Shown here in pieces: positions 14,976 through 24,086 of a stretch of 64,000 nucleotides of DNA. The DNA comes from Micromonospora sp. WMMD1102. GTDB lineage: Bacteria; Actinomycetota; Actinomycetes; Mycobacteriales; Micromonosporaceae. A model generated the notes under the pieces. That model did not search any database and was not told the origin of the DNA. It saw only the letters and a list, made by a program, of their open reading frames with translations. Position numbers and translations under genes: made by a program. Within the stretch, counting starts at the first letter, position 1, and each line of letters opens with the position of its first letter. Where the stretch lies: positions 5,397,001-5,461,000 of the forward strand of contig NZ_JARUBN010000001.1 in the NCBI RefSeq assembly GCF_029626265.1, given 5' to 3'.

Positions 14976-15305
14976 TCACCACAACTCGTCAATCTTGGCG
15001 ACCTCTGCCCTGAATCGACGGGCGTCCGGTGCTGGCAGCACGGAAGCCGCAGCTTCAAGGATCTGACGGACCTCTCGCAGGTCCGGGCAGCACTCCATGA
15101 CGCCGCAGCCGTACTCGGGGTCCCACAGCCGGTGCCACGGATCCTGGACGAAGTCCGCCCACGCCCGAAGCGCCCTCGCGACAGCGCCCTCCCTGAAACG
15201 GGAACGTTCCAGGTAGGCGATGGCTTGGAGCCCACGAAATGAGAGGCCGGCTACTTGAGACGTACGGCCATCAAGCGGTCGGGCACGAAGCTTGGAAGCT
15301 CGCAC
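14976..15305 (-). CDS. Hypothetical actinobacterial protein
   Basis: This 109-aa frame contains LSFRGLQAIAYLERSRFREG, WDPEYGCGVMECC and VLPAPDARRFRAEVAKIDELW. The layout resembles a family of small conserved actinobacterial hypothetical proteins with a Cys-rich middle (CGVMECC). GTG 15305 precedes a plausible start (VRASKLRARPLDG), with only a weak ribosome-binding site; the frame is open upstream but looks non-coding there. It is the last gene before attR. No function can be given, and the N-terminus may be decayed. Confidence 0.55.
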   Translation of the reverse strand: MRASKLRARPLDGRTSQVAGLSFRGLQAIAYLERSRFREGAVARALRAWADFVQDPWHRLWDPEYGCGVMECCPDLREVRQILEAAASVLPAPDARRFRAEVAKIDELW

Positions 15306-15717
15306 CTGCGTCGGGCGCCTACGCGGCACGGTCCTTTCGAGTGGTCTGCATCCCTCGACAATCCCACAAGGTTGCGGCGGGACGGAAGCCGGCGGAGCCG
15401 GCCGCCGTCGAGCGCTTGGCTTCCGGCTGCCGCGCCAGTCCACACCCCGGACTGGCTTGCCACCGAGTCACCGGGCCGGCCACCAGCTCCACCGCCAGGA
15501 CGTGCTCGACCTCCGTCCGAGCGTCGCCCACCGCCCCAGCGGACGGGCCGAGCCCAGGGCAGGTGCGGGAAGAGGCTTAAAGATCATTCCTGGGCCGTCT
15601 CTGGGCCGTCTGGGCCGTCACCGGGCCGTCAGACGCCGCCCAACGCTGACCAAGGTCAACCAACGACACCAAACAAAGAAGCAGGTCACAGCCCTGATCA
15701 GGACCGTGACCTGTAGT
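15306..15717. other. Gene-free stretch at the attR end of the element
   Basis: These 412 bp between the last element gene and attR show no credible coding frame. They hold the GGGCCGTC repeat cluster (15590-15630) and an A/T-richer tail with GACC/GGTC elements next to attR. This is where an attP arm with integrase and excisionase sites would be expected. Confidence 0.5.
15590..15630. repeat. Direct repeats CTGGGCCGTC x4, candidate integrase arm sites (right)
   Basis: The decamer CTGGGCCGTC occurs at 15590-15599, 15601-15610 and 15610-15619, with a one-base variant at 15621-15630. The last copy continues as CAGAC, as does the second copy near attL (1516-1529). The sites are about 90-130 bp inside attR and in the same orientation as the attL set. 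Confidence 0.55.
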
Positions 15718-15718
15718 A

Positions 15719-16170
<452 letters not shown>

Positions 16171-16236
16171 CGTACCCAATGGTAGCGATGATCCCGAAGA
16201 GCGATCCACCGGGCCGGCTGCCACCGCAGGGCTTCC

Positions 16237-16270
16237 GGGCGCACAGACGGGGCAGCTCGACAGTCTCCGT
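16237..16270 (-). repeat. Copy 1 of a 34-bp dispersed repeat
   Basis: The reverse complement of this stretch begins ACGGAGACTGTCGAGCTG and ends CTGTGCGCCC. It matches 27906-27939 at 33 of 34 positions in the opposite orientation. It lies in the spacer between rnpB and the TauE/SafE gene, outside any coding frame. Confidence 0.7.
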
Positions 16271-16388
16271 TCCGACCATCCCTCCCCGGCGTCACCCCCC
16301 GGCGGCACGAGCGGGCCCCGGCCGCCGGATCAGGACCAGGCGGGCCATCACGCGGCCCGCAAGCCCTGCGGACTAGCCTCGACAGGCT

Positions 16389-17192
16389 ATGGATTTTCCC
16401 GAGGCGCTGCTGCTGCTCGCCGCCGGGCTCGCCGCAGGGGTGGTCAACGCGGTGGCCGGCGGCGGTTCGCTGATCACCTTTCCCGCCCTGATCGCGATCG
16501 GGCTGCCGCCGGTGCCCGCCAACGTCAGCAATTCGATGTCGGTCTTTCCCGGCTATCTGGCCAGCGTCTGGGGCAGCCGGGCGGACCTGCCGGACCGGCG
16601 TTGGCTGCTCCGGCTGGTCCCCGGCACCGTGCTCGGCACCGCCGCCGGCTGCGCACTGCTGCTCTCCACTCCGGCCCGAGCCTTCGAACTGGCCGTGCCG
16701 TTCCTGGTGCTCGGGGCGACCGCCGTGCTGGCGTTCCAGGACCAGCTCCGCCGCCTTGTCCGGGTGAACAGCGGACAAGCCGGCCGCGAAGGTGCCGGCA
16801 GCGGACGGACGACGGTGCGGAGCATCTCCCGGCAGACGCTCGCGCTGCACGTCATGGTCGTGGTAGGTGCGGTCTACGGCGGATATTTCGGCGCCGCGCT
16901 CGGGGTCATGCTGGTCGCCGGGCTGGCACTGGTGCTGGACGAGACCCTGACCCGGATCAGCGCGATCAAGAACCTGCTCTCCGCCGTGGTCGGGCTGACC
17001 ACGGTCGCCGCCTTCACCGTCTTCGGCCCGGTGAACTGGGCGGCCGTCGCGGTGGTCGCCCCGGCGACCATAATCGGCGGGTACGCGGGAGCGCGGCTGG
17101 TCCGCCGGCTGCCGCCCGAGGTACTCAAGACGGTGATCGTGCTCTTCGGCACTGCGATCGGTCTGCTGCTGCTCTACCGCTCCTGGACCTGA
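16389..17192 (+). CDS. TSUP family transporter (TauE/SafE)
   Basis: The 267-aa integral membrane protein has about eight hydrophobic helices in two similar halves, each starting with the family pattern (AGLAAGVVNAVAGGGSLITF in the first, VGAVYGGYFGAALGVMLVAG in the second). TauE/SafE proteins export sulfite, sulfonates or other small organic anions. It is a single gene, reading away from rnpB and converging on the reductase-like gene at 17235, so no partner hints at the substrate. The length is typical. Confidence 0.88.
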   Translation: MDFPEALLLLAAGLAAGVVNAVAGGGSLITFPALIAIGLPPVPANVSNSMSVFPGYLASVWGSRADLPDRRWLLRLVPGTVLGTAAGCALLLSTPARAFELAVPFLVLGATAVLAFQDQLRRLVRVNSGQAGREGAGSGRTTVRSISRQTLALHVMVVVGAVYGGYFGAALGVMLVAGLALVLDETLTRISAIKNLLSAVVGLTTVAAFTVFGPVNWAAVAVVAPATIIGGYAGARLVRRLPPEVLKTVIVLFGTAIGLLLLYRSWT

Positions 17193-17234
17193 CTCCACGG
17201 CTCACCACGCCGCGCTCCACCGGGCGTGCTCGGG

Positions 17235-17843
17235 TCAGCGGAGCACCCGATAGGTCAGGTGCGTGACGGCGTTCGCCGCCCGTGACTGGACCTGTTCGAG
17301 GTTCAGTGGCGGCACGCCGTCGAAGATCCGGACGCCGGCGCCGAGCGTCATCGGCACGATGTGCAGCCGCACCTCGTCGATCAGGCCGGCGGCGAGGTAC
17401 TGGTTGACCGTTGTCGCGCCGCCGTGGATCGAGATGTTGCCGTCCCCGGCCGCCTCGCGGGCCCGCTTGAACGCCGACTCGATCCCGTCGGTGACGAAGT
17501 GGAACGTGGTGCCGCCCTCCATCGGCTGCGGGTCACGCGGATAGTGGGTGAGCACGAAGACCGGGGCGTGGTACGGCGGGTTGTCGCCCCACCAGCCCTT
17601 CCACTGGCGGTCCCAGTCGCCGCGTACCGGGCCGAACATGTTGCGGCCCATGATGAACGCCCTGGCGGTCGTCATCCGGGCGATCTCGGCCTGGTTCTCC
17701 TGGTGGCTGTCGGCGTACCAGGCGTGCAGCCGGTCGCCCCAGCCGTCTCCGCCGTCCTCGCCGAACGGGCGTTCCTCGGTCTGGTTGTGCCCGGCCGCAT
17801 AGCCGTCGAGCGAGATCGTAAGATCGCAGGTCACCTTGGTCAT
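17235..17843 (-). CDS. Dihydrofolate-reductase-like (RibD C-terminal) protein
   Basis: This 202-aa protein has the RibD C-terminal/DHFR fold signature: TCDLTISLDGYAAG at the start, a long insert, FIMGRNMFGPVRGDW, PVFVLTHYPR, ISIHGGATTVNQYL and LIDEVRLHIVP. Family members reduce substrates with NADPH, but most actinobacterial paralogues have no known substrate and are not in riboflavin synthesis. ATG 17843 was chosen because the frame upstream lacks family sequence, and GAGGAG lies just before it. It is divergent from the LysR gene, whose product may control it. Confidence 0.88.
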   Translation of the reverse strand: MTKVTCDLTISLDGYAAGHNQTEERPFGEDGGDGWGDRLHAWYADSHQENQAEIARMTTARAFIMGRNMFGPVRGDWDRQWKGWWGDNPPYHAPVFVLTHYPRDPQPMEGGTTFHFVTDGIESAFKRAREAAGDGNISIHGGATTVNQYLAAGLIDEVRLHIVPMTLGAGVRIFDGVPPLNLEQVQSRAANAVTHLTYRVLR

Positions 17844-17947
17844 TTCACTCCTCGCGGGGCGTGTTCCTGTGTGGATCTCAGGATGGTCGAGGGCAGTCAT
17901 GACGTCTAATGCCAAACTCGCACGACTCTCATTGATATTGTTGATCA

Positions 17948-18811
17948 GTGCTCAATCTGGTCCATCTCAAGGTTCTGGCCGCGGTGGCCCGGCACGGGTC
18001 GGTGACCGAGGCCGCGAAGGAGTTGCACTACTCCCAACCGTCGGTCAGTCACCACCTGTCGCGCCTGGAGGCGGCCACCGGCGTCAGGCTGGTCCAGCGG
18101 GTCGGCCGGGGCATCCGGCTGACGCCGGAAGGGCAGCTGTTCGCCAGCCGGGCCACCGAGATCGTGGGACGTGTCGACGCCGCGACGAACGAGCTCGCGG
18201 CACAGGTCGGTTTGCAGGCGGGGCGGGTCCGGCTGGCCGCCAACGCCTCGGTGCTGAGCACTGTCGTGCCGAAGGCTGCCGCCAGGTTGGCCCAGGCACA
18301 TCCGGGGCTCGAACTGGCGGTGGTCGAGCGTCATCCGGTGGAGGCGCTACAGGCGCTGCGGAACGGTGAGATCGACGTCGCGCTCGTCTTCCGGTATGCC
18401 GACGCCCCGGCCGAGGAGGAGGGCTTCCGACTGGTCCACCTCGACGACGATCCGATCTATCTGATCAGCCGGCGACCCGACGACAGCGTGGCGAACCACC
18501 GCCACTCCGCCTGGATCGGCGGCTGCGCACGGTGCCAGGACGAGCTGGCCGCCGTCTGTCGACGGCAGGGCTTCGCCCCGCGCATCGTCTCGTTGAGCGA
18601 CGACATGGTCGTAGTGCAGGCTCTCGTAGCCGCCGGCATCGGCGTCACGACGCTGCCTGGTCTCGCGCTCCGGGCGCACCGGCATCCTGACATCCACGCC
18701 ACCGAACTCGCCGGCCACCGCCGGCGGCTCTACGCCGTCACCTACGGCGAACCGCCGGACCCACCCGCCAGCACCGCACTCATCCGGGCCGTCCAGGAGT
18801 CGGCCGGGTGA
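17948..18811 (+). CDS. LysR-family transcriptional regulator
   Basis: The 287-aa protein has an N-terminal winged HTH (residues about 2-62: VHLKVLAAVARHGSVTEAAK, then SQPSVSHHLSRLEAATG) and a periplasmic-binding-like effector domain (about 90-285). It starts at GTG 17948. LysR proteins usually regulate a divergent neighbour, here the DHFR-like gene 104 bp away; the intergenic region is A/T-rich (TTGATATTGTTGATCA) and fits a regulator/promoter site. The effector is unknown. Confidence 0.9.
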   Translation: MLNLVHLKVLAAVARHGSVTEAAKELHYSQPSVSHHLSRLEAATGVRLVQRVGRGIRLTPEGQLFASRATEIVGRVDAATNELAAQVGLQAGRVRLAANASVLSTVVPKAAARLAQAHPGLELAVVERHPVEALQALRNGEIDVALVFRYADAPAEEEGFRLVHLDDDPIYLISRRPDDSVANHRHSAWIGGCARCQDELAAVCRRQGFAPRIVSLSDDMVVVQALVAAGIGVTTLPGLALRAHRHPDIHATELAGHRRRLYAVTYGEPPDPPASTALIRAVQESAG

Positions 18812-18900
18812 ACGACTGATCCGCCACCCCCGCCACCCCGGCACCCCACTCCTCCGGCACTCCGGCACTCCGGCACCTCGAACGCGAAGTCCGGACGGAA

Positions 18901-18959
18901 GATCCCCGTGACCTGGTCGGCGTACCCGGAAGGGGTTGGCTGTCCCGGCCACGGGGATC
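18901..18959. terminator. Inverted repeat between convergent lysR and mctP genes
   Basis: GATCCCCGTG (18901-18910) and CACGGGGATC (18950-18959) are exact complements with a 39-base spacer that contains shorter GC-rich hairpins. It lies in the 183-bp gap between two converging genes. Just before it are three direct CCGGCACT repeats (18854-18877). A terminator role is inferred from position. Confidence 0.4.
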
Positions 18960-18994
18960 TCCCCGGAGGGCTGGAGTGGTGCGGTCGGCGCGGG

Positions 18995-20707
18995 TCAGAC
19001 CTTCGGGGCGGGTTCGACGGCCTCACCGGCTGCCGCGTCGGCCCCGGCCGACTCCGGCCGCGACTCCGACTCCGGCCGCGACTCCTTCGGTCCGGGTACG
19101 AGGCGCGGGTCGCCCTCGTCGGCGAAGTAGTCGTCCTGGGCGGTGCCGTCCACCCCTTCGGCGACCTTGGCGGCCCGGAGGACCAGCGTGACGATCACCG
19201 CGACCAGCAGGTTGAGCGCGACCGCGACCAGGCCGACGTAGATGGTCTTGGTGGAGCCGTCGAAGCCGAGCTTCTCCAGCGGGAACGCGGACCCGCCGAA
19301 GTGCGCCCGCTTGGTGGCCGGGTTCGGGATCTGGTAGAGCATCCACATCCCCAGCCCCATCCCGACCGCCCAGCCGGCGACCAGGGCGCCCCGGTGGAAC
19401 CACCGGGTGTAGAGGCCGAGGGCGACCGCCGGCAGCGTCTGCAGGATGATGACGCCGCCGATGAGCTGGAGGTCGATCGAGAACTGCGGGTCGAGGAAGA
19501 CGATGCAGGCGACCGCACCGATCTTCACCACCAACGACGTGATCTTGGAGACGTTCGCCTCCTGGGCCGCGGTGGCGTCCTTGCGCAGGTACTCCTTGTA
19601 GATGTTCCGGGTGAAGAGGTTGGCTGCCGCGATCGACATGATGGCGGCCGGCACCAGTGCGCCGATCCCGATCGCGGCGAACGCGATCCCGGCGAACCAG
19701 CTCGGGAACTGCTGCTCGAACAGCAGCGGCACCACCGTGTTGTTGTCCACGGAGCCCTCGGTCGCGCCCGGCAGCGGCGTGACCTCGGCGGCGATGGCGG
19801 CGTACCCGAGCAGGGCGATCAGGCCGAGTAGCAGGCTGTACGCCGGCAGCGCCGACATGTTCCGCTTGATCACGTCCCGGCTGCGGCTGGCCAGTACGCC
19901 GGTGAGGCTGTGCGGATAGAGGAAGAGCGCCAGCGCCGAGCCTAGGGCCAGGGTGATGTACTGCAACTGGTTGTTGGCGTTGAGCGTGATGCCGTCGTTC
20001 GGGTTCGGACTGGCGTCGAACTTCGCGTCCGCCGCGTCGAAGATGCTCCCCCAGCCACCGAGCTTGTACGGCAGGTAGATGATCGCCACCAGGATCACGA
20101 TGTAGATCAGCGTGTCCTTGACGAAGGCGATCAGCGCCGGTGCCCGCAGCCCGGACTGGTAGGTGTAGGCGGCCAGGATGGCGAAGGCGACGATGATCGG
20201 CAGGTGCCGGGCGATGGTGCTCTCCCCGGTCACCCCCATCGTCTTGAGCACCGCCTCGATGCCGACGAGCTGGAGCGCGATGTAGGGCATCGTGGCGACG
20301 ATGCCGGTGATCGCGATGATCAGCGCCAGGGTCGGCGAGTCGAACCGCTTCCGGACGAAGTCGGCCGGGGTGACGAAGCCGTGCCGGTGCGACACCGACC
20401 AGAGCCGGACCAGCACCAGGAAGACCAGCGGGTAGATGATGATCGTGTACGGCACCGCGAAGAACCCGGCCGCGCCCGCCCCGAACAGCAGCGCCGGTAC
20501 GGCGACGAAGGTGTAGGCGGTGTAGAGGTCACCGCCGACCAGGAACCAGGTGATCCAGCCGCCGAAGCTGCGCCCGCCCAGCCCCCACTCGTCCAGGTGC
20601 GCCATGTCGTTCGGCGCCCGCCACCGGGCCGCCACGAAGCCCATCCCGCTGACCAGCAGGAACAGCAGCGTGAAGACGATGATCTCAGTGAGATGGTCCT
20701 GCCACAT
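18995..20707 (-). CDS. mctP: Sodium:solute symporter, monocarboxylate permease type
   Basis: This 570-aa protein has about 13 membrane helices and the sodium:solute symporter (SSS) layout. Near the N-terminus WGLGGRSFGGWITWFLVGGD is followed by a YTAYTF segment, and LTGVLASRSRDVIKRNM lies midway. The closest match by pattern is the MctP permease for lactate, pyruvate, propionate and acetate. The tail is Glu/Ala-rich and cytoplasmic. It is translated directly after a DUF3311 gene (gap 6 bp), the usual small partner of MctP in actinobacteria. The substrate range is inferred from the family. Confidence 0.87.
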   Translation of the reverse strand: MWQDHLTEIIVFTLLFLLVSGMGFVAARWRAPNDMAHLDEWGLGGRSFGGWITWFLVGGDLYTAYTFVAVPALLFGAGAAGFFAVPYTIIIYPLVFLVLVRLWSVSHRHGFVTPADFVRKRFDSPTLALIIAITGIVATMPYIALQLVGIEAVLKTMGVTGESTIARHLPIIVAFAILAAYTYQSGLRAPALIAFVKDTLIYIVILVAIIYLPYKLGGWGSIFDAADAKFDASPNPNDGITLNANNQLQYITLALGSALALFLYPHSLTGVLASRSRDVIKRNMSALPAYSLLLGLIALLGYAAIAAEVTPLPGATEGSVDNNTVVPLLFEQQFPSWFAGIAFAAIGIGALVPAAIMSIAAANLFTRNIYKEYLRKDATAAQEANVSKITSLVVKIGAVACIVFLDPQFSIDLQLIGGVIILQTLPAVALGLYTRWFHRGALVAGWAVGMGLGMWMLYQIPNPATKRAHFGGSAFPLEKLGFDGSTKTIYVGLVAVALNLLVAVIVTLVLRAAKVAEGVDGTAQDDYFADEGDPRLVPGPKESRPESESRPESAGADAAAGEAVEPAPKV

Positions 20708-20713
20708 CGCCGA

Positions 20714-20965
20714 TCAGCCCCGCTTCTTCGTCATCTGGTACACGACGGTCGTGGTGCCGACCCCGAGCAGGATGAAGGCGAGCTGGAGCCAGTAGAAGAG
20801 CGGGAAGCCCAGCAGCCGGGGCGAGTCGGCGTTGAAGAGCGGAGTGACGAGCGGTATCACGATCGGCAGGAAGAGCAGCCAGTTCCACGGGCTGTGGTCC
20901 TTCGCCCGCGACCTCGCCGCCACCACCTTGCCGGCCGGCGCCGCCGGCGTATCAGATTCGCTCAT
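20714..20965 (-). CDS. DUF3311 small membrane protein, partner of MctP
   Basis: This 83-aa protein has a basic N-terminus and two hydrophobic helices (WLLFLPIVIPLVTPLFN and YWLQLAFILLGVGTTTVVYQ) with the DUF3311 motif between them (SPRLLGFPLFYW). DUF3311 proteins are encoded immediately before SSS-type permeases and are thought to be accessory subunits. ATG 20965 is the only plausible start. Confidence 0.88.
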   Translation of the reverse strand: MSESDTPAAPAGKVVAARSRAKDHSPWNWLLFLPIVIPLVTPLFNADSPRLLGFPLFYWLQLAFILLGVGTTTVVYQMTKKRG

Positions 20966-21257
20966 GCCGTCTCCTCGCTGCGCTCGACCTGCTGGTCCAC
21001 CCCGTCACGCCAGGGAGTCATCGACGTCCGTGTGACGTGACGTGTCGTCGTTGACATGTGACGCCGGAGGTTAGGACAGAGTGACGGCGGTCACCCCGCC
21101 GGCACTCCGACGGTGCGCCGAGCGGTGACCATGGTGCGCCGAACGGTGATCAACGACCGAAATAACGTCCGGCCAAACGGTCCTATCAGGGCAATTAATA
21201 CATCGAAGTACGACGATTACTCTTGCTCGGGGGTCGGCCGGTTGCCATGCTGGCCGG

Positions 21258-22118
21258 GTGCCCCGATTTCCCTCGTACGACAGCACCGCACTCGGGTACC
21301 ACGTACTGGGGTCCGGGCCGCCGCTGGTCTGCCTGCCCGGCGGGCCGGCAAGGGCGTCGAGCTATCTCGGCGACCTCGGCGGGCTGAGCCGGGAACGCAC
21401 CCTGATCAAGCTCGACCTGCGCGGCAGCGGCGACTCGGCGGTCCCCGACGACCCGACGAGCTACCGGTGCGACCGGATGGTCGACGACGTCGAGGCGTTC
21501 CGGGTCCACCTCGGACTCGACCGGATGGACCTGCTGGCCCACTCGGCCGCCGGCAACCTCGCGGAACTCTACGCGGCCCGGCACCCGGACCGGATCTCCC
21601 GACTGGTGTTGGTGACCCCCGGCCTGCGCTCGGTCGGGGTGGAAACGGTCGGCTTCGCCGAGGCGGTCGCCGCCCGCGGCACCGAATGGTGGTACGCGGA
21701 AGCGAAGGCCGCGATGGACGGCTGGCAGGAGGCGGCGGCCCGGGGCGCCGGCCCGGACGAGGTGAACCCGCTGCGCAAGGGCGCCGCGGCGTTCGCGTAC
21801 GGCCGGTGGGACGAGCGGGCCCGCCTGCACGCCGAGGCGGACGAGTGGGAACGGCCGGAGGCGGCGAGCGCCGGCTTCTACGCCGGCTTCGCCCCGGACA
21901 CCCCGGCGGTCCGCGCGGCGCTGGCCGGACTCGCCGCCCCGGTGCTGGTGGTGGCCGGCGAACTCGATCCCGCGCCGAGCCCGGCGGCGGCCCACGACCT
22001 CGGCGCGCTCTTCCCGCACGCCGAGGTCGTGGTGCAGGACGACACCAGCCACTTCCCCTGGCTCGACGACCCGGCCCGGTTCGTCAAGACGGTGCTCACC
22101 TTCCTCACCGAGGAGTGA
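21258..22118 (+). CDS. Alpha/beta hydrolase
   Basis: This 286-aa protein has the alpha/beta hydrolase fold: an HGxG-like oxyanion loop (CLPGGPARASSYLGD), a nucleophile elbow with Ser in LLAHSAAGN (about residue 97), Asp in VVAGELDPAP and His in DDTSHFPWL. Such enzymes include proline iminopeptidases, lactonases and haloperoxidase-like esterases; the GGPA oxyanion sequence favours the iminopeptidase-like group. It starts at GTG 21258 and stands alone, converging on the RNase H gene. Confidence 0.87.
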   Translation: MPRFPSYDSTALGYHVLGSGPPLVCLPGGPARASSYLGDLGGLSRERTLIKLDLRGSGDSAVPDDPTSYRCDRMVDDVEAFRVHLGLDRMDLLAHSAAGNLAELYAARHPDRISRLVLVTPGLRSVGVETVGFAEAVAARGTEWWYAEAKAAMDGWQEAAARGAGPDEVNPLRKGAAAFAYGRWDERARLHAEADEWERPEAASAGFYAGFAPDTPAVRAALAGLAAPVLVVAGELDPAPSPAAAHDLGALFPHAEVVVQDDTSHFPWLDDPARFVKTVLTFLTEE

Positions 22119-22142
22119 GCCCCCTCGGCGAGGAGTGCGCCG

Positions 22143-23336
22143 CTACAGGTGGGCGGTGTCATTGACGCTGCGTACCGCCATCCCGCCGTCCGGCCAGATG
22201 TCCAGCCGCGAGATGCCGGCCGGGTCGAGATAGAGCCGGTGCAGGAAGGCGTCGGTGGCCGCGAGCGCGTCGCGCAGCGCGATCTTCACCGGTGAGACGT
22301 GCGAGACCACCACGACGGTCTCGCCCGGATAGCCGGCCAGCAACTTCGCCATCGCCCGGCTGACCCGGGTGCCGACCTCGACGAAGGACTCACCGCCGGG
22401 CGGGGCCACGGCCGGCGAGCCGAGCCAGGCGTCCAACTCGGCGGGCCAGCGCTCGCGTACCTCGGCGAAGGTGCGGCCCTCCCACTCGCCGAAGTCGCAC
22501 TCGACCAGGTCCGGCTCGACCACCACAGGTACGCCGCCGAGGCCACCGGAGATGATGCCGGCCATCGACGTACACCGGGACAACGGCGAACTGACCACGG
22601 CCGCGACCTCGTCGACCAGCCCGGCCACCCGGCGGGCCGTCGCACCCGCCTGGCGGAGGCCCCGGTCGGAGAGCGGCACGTCACCCCGGCCCGAGTAGCG
22701 GCCCTGCGCGGTGTACTCCGTCTCGCCGTGCCGCAGCAGCAGCAACCGGGTCGCGGTCTCCGCCGGGCGCGGCTCCCAGGAACTCTTCGCCGTCGAACCC
22801 TGCGCGGCGACCTCGTGCGCCTCGGCCCGGCCGCTGGCACCCGCCGGCAGCGCGGCCGACGGCTCGGCGGCGCTGTCCCGGGCAGCCGCCGGCACCCGGC
22901 CGGCGGCCAGGTCCATCGCCGCGTTCGCCAGCGCGTCCGCGTGCCGGTTGCGCTCCCGGGGAATCCAGGTGTACGTCACCGAGTCGAACTTCCGGACCAG
23001 CCCGGCCGCCTGGGCGGCGAGCGGACGCAGCCCCGGGTTCTTGATCTGCCAGCGGCCGGCCATCTGCTCGACCACCAGCTTGGAGTCCATCCGCACCTCG
23101 ACCGCGGACGCCCCGACGGCACCGGCCGCCTCCAGCCCGGCGATCAGGCCACGGTATTCGGCGACGTTGTTGGTGGCGGTCCCGATCGACTCGGAACGCT
23201 CGGCCAGCACCTCGCCGCTTGCCGCGTCCCGGACCACCGCGCCGTAACCGGCCGGGCCGGGATTGCCCCGGGCGCCGCCGTCCGCCTCCATCACGACCTT
23301 ACGACCCGACACGGGTCCACCCCCCGACTCCGCCAC
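22143..23336 (-). CDS. Bifunctional RNase H / acid phosphatase
   Basis: This 397-aa fusion has an N-terminal type I RNase H domain (residues about 12-150: EADGGARGNPGPAGYG, NVAEYRGLI, VRMDSKLVV and RHADALAN carry the acidic residues). The C-terminal histidine phosphatase domain (about 190-395) has the catalytic LLLRHGETEY and the later HVSPVK. Actinobacterial proteins of this type (RNase H1/alpha-ribazole phosphatase-like, as in mycobacterial Rv2228c) remove RNA-DNA hybrids. GTG 23336 is 10 bp after the upstream gene and is the longest start; a GTG about 9 codons later is possible. It follows the zinc-ribbon and Nif3 genes in one operon. Confidence 0.92.
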   Translation of the reverse strand: MAESGGGPVSGRKVVMEADGGARGNPGPAGYGAVVRDAASGEVLAERSESIGTATNNVAEYRGLIAGLEAAGAVGASAVEVRMDSKLVVEQMAGRWQIKNPGLRPLAAQAAGLVRKFDSVTYTWIPRERNRHADALANAAMDLAAGRVPAAARDSAAEPSAALPAGASGRAEAHEVAAQGSTAKSSWEPRPAETATRLLLLRHGETEYTAQGRYSGRGDVPLSDRGLRQAGATARRVAGLVDEVAAVVSSPLSRCTSMAGIISGGLGGVPVVVEPDLVECDFGEWEGRTFAEVRERWPAELDAWLGSPAVAPPGGESFVEVGTRVSRAMAKLLAGYPGETVVVVSHVSPVKIALRDALAATDAFLHRLYLDPAGISRLDIWPDGGMAVRSVNDTAHL

Positions 23337-23345
23337 CGACCCGGA

Positions 23346-24086
23346 TCACAGCCCGGACTCGGCGGTACGCACCATGATGCGGCGGCACTCCTCGCAGCGC
23401 ACCACCTCGTCCGGGGCGGCGGCCTTGATCCGCGCCCGGTCCGCACCGTACAGCTCCAACCGGCAGCCGCCGCAGCGCCCTCCGGCGACCAGCGCCGCGC
23501 CGAGCCCGCCGGACGACTCCCTGATCTTGTCGTAGAGCGTCACCAGGTCGGCCGGCAGGTCGGCCGCGAGCGGCTGCCGGGAGCCGGCCTTGAACTCCTG
23601 CTCCTTGCCGATCTCGGCAAGGGTCTCGTCCCGCCGCCGCTCGGTCTCCGCGCGCCGCTCCCGGGCCGCCGCCAGTCGCTGCTCGATCCCGTCGAGTACG
23701 CCCTGCGCGGTCTCCCGCTGCTCCATCAGCTCCAGCTCGGCGTCCTCCAGCTCGGTCTGCCGGCGGTTGAGCGAGGCCAGCTCGTGCTGCAACGCCTCCA
23801 ACTCGCGGGCCGGCCCCGAACCGACGGTCAGCCGGGCCTGGTCCCGGTCCTTGCGCACCCGGACCTGGTCGACGTCCCGCTCCAGCCGGGCGATGTCCCG
23901 GTCCAGGTCGTCCACCGCCACCTGGGCCCGGACCCGCTCGTCCTCCAGCGCCGACAGCTCCCGGGCCAGGCTCTCCAGCTCGGCGTGCTCCGGCAGGGTA
24001 CGGCGCCGGTGCGCCAGCTGGGCGAGCCCGGTGTCGATCGCCTGGAGGTCGAGCAGGCGACGCTGGTCTTTCGGGTCGGCCTTCAT
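23346..24086 (-). CDS. Coiled-coil zinc-ribbon protein (CT398-like)
   Basis: The 246-aa protein has a long coiled coil (about residues 10-180, rich in Glu, Arg and Leu). It ends in a C-terminal C4 zinc ribbon (GGRCGGCRLEL and VRCEECRRIMV). It matches the conserved actinobacterial family annotated as zinc ribbon domain-containing or CT398-like proteins. It overlaps the end of the Nif3 gene (ATG 24086, with stop at 24083) and is followed by the RNase H fusion; the order nif3, zinc-ribbon, RNase H is conserved in actinobacteria. The function is unknown. Confidence 0.88.
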   Translation of the reverse strand: MKADPKDQRRLLDLQAIDTGLAQLAHRRRTLPEHAELESLARELSALEDERVRAQVAVDDLDRDIARLERDVDQVRVRKDRDQARLTVGSGPARELEALQHELASLNRRQTELEDAELELMEQRETAQGVLDGIEQRLAAARERRAETERRRDETLAEIGKEQEFKAGSRQPLAADLPADLVTLYDKIRESSGGLGAALVAGGRCGGCRLELYGADRARIKAAAPDEVVRCEECRRIMVRTAESGL

